From NCBI GenBank assembly GCA_963920765.1, contig OY987248.1, positions 20,742,539 to 20,806,538 on the forward strand: 64,000 nt of DNA. The letters run 5' to 3'. Below the pieces are notes generated by a model that had not been told where the DNA came from, searched no databases, and saw nothing but the letters and a program-made list of their open reading frames with translations. The position numbers and the translations under genes were made by a program. Position 1 is the stretch's first letter. Each line of letters opens with the position of its first letter. This DNA comes from Ulota crispa (lineage: Eukaryota; Streptophyta; Bryopsida; Orthotrichales; Orthotrichaceae). This document shows positions 62,258-64,000 of the stretch, piece by piece.

Positions 62258-62760
62258 GTGAATGAGATTCATTGCAAGGAGTTATTTGTGTTTACTTGGA
62301 TTAGTACAATATTGCAAGAATCTACCCTATTCAAATGTTAAAAAACTAGCAAAAGAGCCAAATAAGGTTTGGATGAAAATTTCCAAATTTCCATGCACTC
62401 GTTATTAATATTTGAATACACATCCTTAAAGAATTATACGTCCTTTGACACTTCCTTTTTTAATAATAACTTCTTGTACGTTAATCTTTCTTTATTTTTT
62501 TTACATTATTTCAGTATTTGAGAAGGTGAATGAGATTCATTGCAAGGAGTTATTGTTTTTACTTGGATCATGAAAACATGTCATGAACACATCATATTCA
62601 AACGCTAGAAAATTAGCACTAAAGTCAAATAAGGTTTGGATGAAAAAAATTGAGAGACCATGCACTTGTTTGCATCCATTCCATTGTTCAATATTTGCAT
62701 GCATCTCTTAGAGGAATCGTTTGGTCTTTCACACCTTTTTTTATAGTGTTTTTTTGCGTG
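62258..62760. repeat. Tandem direct duplication, period about 266 bp
   Basis: GGTGAATGAGATTCATTGCA at about 62259 and 62525, then ATAAGGTTTGGATGAAAA and CCATGCACT in both copies. The copies have diverged. Confidence 0.85.
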
Positions 62761-62876
62761 TTGTTTTTGCTTCTTTTGTTTAGTATTTTTTAGAAAGTGA
62801 CTGAAAAGGGAAGGGGAGGGGGAGGGGGGTGACCCATGGTCCCAATTCCCAGATTTTGACCGCACAAATAACACCT

Positions 62877-63200
62877 TCAAATTGGTGAATGGGAAGAGTT
62901 GCGTGCTGCTTTCGGGGCTCCGGTCACACTCGGGCTGTCCGTTCCGGAGCACGGACTCCCGCTCATGCTCTGGCGCGGGTAAGGTTGAATCAACTGGTGG
63001 GGAATGCCTGAGCCTGTCATCGCTGCCCCTACAACTGCCACTTGGCAGCCCCCGTGTGGCGCGCACATCGACCCCAGCGCCACTTGGCACCCGCTTGCAG
63101 CGCTGGCATCTTCTTCCAGATGCTTTGGGATTCTGGTTGTTCCCAGACTGCGTCCTTGCACTCTTGCAGTCCTGTTCCTCGTGTTCACCACCCCATGATT
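62877..63200 (-). other. GC-rich island, possible retrotransposon gag remnant
   Basis: About 320 bp of GC-rich DNA in AT-rich surroundings with two overlapping minus-strand frames. One reads VNTRNRTARVQG from a GTG near 63188, reminiscent of the MVNTR-type start of Ty3/gypsy Gag, but no true ATG, zinc knuckle, pol or LTR is present. Low confidence; it could equally be an unrelated GC-rich insertion. Confidence 0.25.
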
Positions 63201-63606
63201 GGAAGTTTGGAACTAAGCTTAATTTTCTGACCATTTTGGGTGAGGAAACGAAAAAACGCATCTTAGCACACCCATCAATACAATGTATGCAAAAAAAAAT
63301 TGCACCATTTGTAATGTATTGATGCAGAAGTTGAAAATTCCCCTTATATCTTGCCGTATTTTGCAAACTACCCTAGTAATTTTCAAATTTACAAAATTAT
63401 CTGCAAAGGGGTTCTATAAAGCACCTACATTGCAGTGATACATTGAGCCATATACATGCTCAAGCGAGTGCTCAAGGCAATGTTCCCATGATTTACAAAC
63501 ATTTTGTTTATCAAAAGAAAATCTTTCAATGGTGAAGATGAATATGCAAATATATTCGAGGTGGTTCGAGTATAGGAGACGTACATATCAGAAATAAAAA
63601 AATGGC
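63201..63606. other. Intergenic
   Basis: Nothing recognised. Confidence 0.5.
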
Positions 63607-64000
63607 TTAACCCCTAAATGCCCAAGGGTGTTTTTCTTGTTTTCAGAAGGGTAGTTTTGAAGTTTTTGAATTATCCTTGTAAGATCATTATTAAACATCA
63701 AAATAAAATTGTAACCGTTGAATCTTGAACTTCAAGGTTTCTAAATGGCACTATCCAAAAAAAATCCAAAATGGCCGTGCAATTTTAAGAAATTTGTGAT
63801 TGAATGATGATGAGTATGGAATTTTTTGCTTTTTTTTTAGCTGCCCAAACTTCTAATGCAAATTGGCAACCTTTAGATACAAAATTGGGAGACAACCACT
63901 TAGGATGCTTTAGTGTTTATTGTTGTTACTTCATAACCAATGGCCCCTCTTCCAAATCCATGACCAAAATTTCACAAATGAGCCTGCAATGCAACTGTCA
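63607..64000. mobile_element. TTAA-type element, left end, cut by the window edge
   Basis: Starts TTAACCCCTAAATGCCC, identical over 13 bases to the inverse of the right end at 23009 (TTAGCCCCTAAATGCCCAAG). The right end is outside the window. Confidence 0.6.

Overview
The window is nuclear DNA of a land plant, most likely a moss. It is AT-rich, its genes have spliceosomal GT-AG introns, and it carries plant sucrose-phosphate synthase and a plant Golgi GDP-sugar transporter. It also holds a protein kinase/NB-ARC/LRR gene, the 'PNL' architecture I know from mosses such as Physcomitrella. The moss assignment is an inference from that domain fusion. I resolved three multi-exon genes exon by exon. 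All three lie on the minus strand. Together they occupy about a quarter of the window. The rest is intergenic DNA dominated by small non-autonomous DNA transposons, foldback elements and tandem repeats. I saw no rRNA, tRNA or CRISPR. || Layout. 1-8.8 kb: no gene; a 16-bp tandem repeat, a CACTA-type foldback element nested in a larger relic, and other terminal-inverted-repeat (TIR) elements. 8.8-17.3 kb: the kinase-NB-ARC-LRR immune-receptor gene (4 exons). Its LRR exon is an indel-free array of 61 units of 72 bp, and the reading frame is broken once by a nonsense codon at 9863-9865. 17.3-21.7 kb: a strand-asymmetric leader region and a CpG-rich block, possibly the promoter and 5' UTR of that gene. 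21.9-31.7 kb: dense nest of TIR elements (foldback, Stowaway-like, and several flanked by TTAA). 32.3-35.9 kb: GONST1/2-like GDP-mannose transporter (10 coding exons, the first only 11 nt), with a GC-rich upstream region holding a 10-bp GCGTTTA repeat. 38-49 kb: more TTAA elements, foldbacks and a roughly 300-bp satellite. 50.5-56.6 kb: sucrose-phosphate synthase (14 coding exons, 1062 aa), with G-boxes and tandem repeats upstream. 57.5-64 kb: Tourist-like and other MITEs, and a further TTAA element running off the end. || The three genes do unrelated jobs: sucrose synthesis in the cytosol, GDP-sugar import into the Golgi, and intracellular immune sensing. The most notable observations are the exact-register LRR array with its single C-to-T stop, the membrane-anchor exon predicted for the receptor, and at least eleven elements (one cut by the window edge) whose ends read TTAA-CCCYT...AGGGG-TTAA, the hallmark of piggyBac-type insertion.
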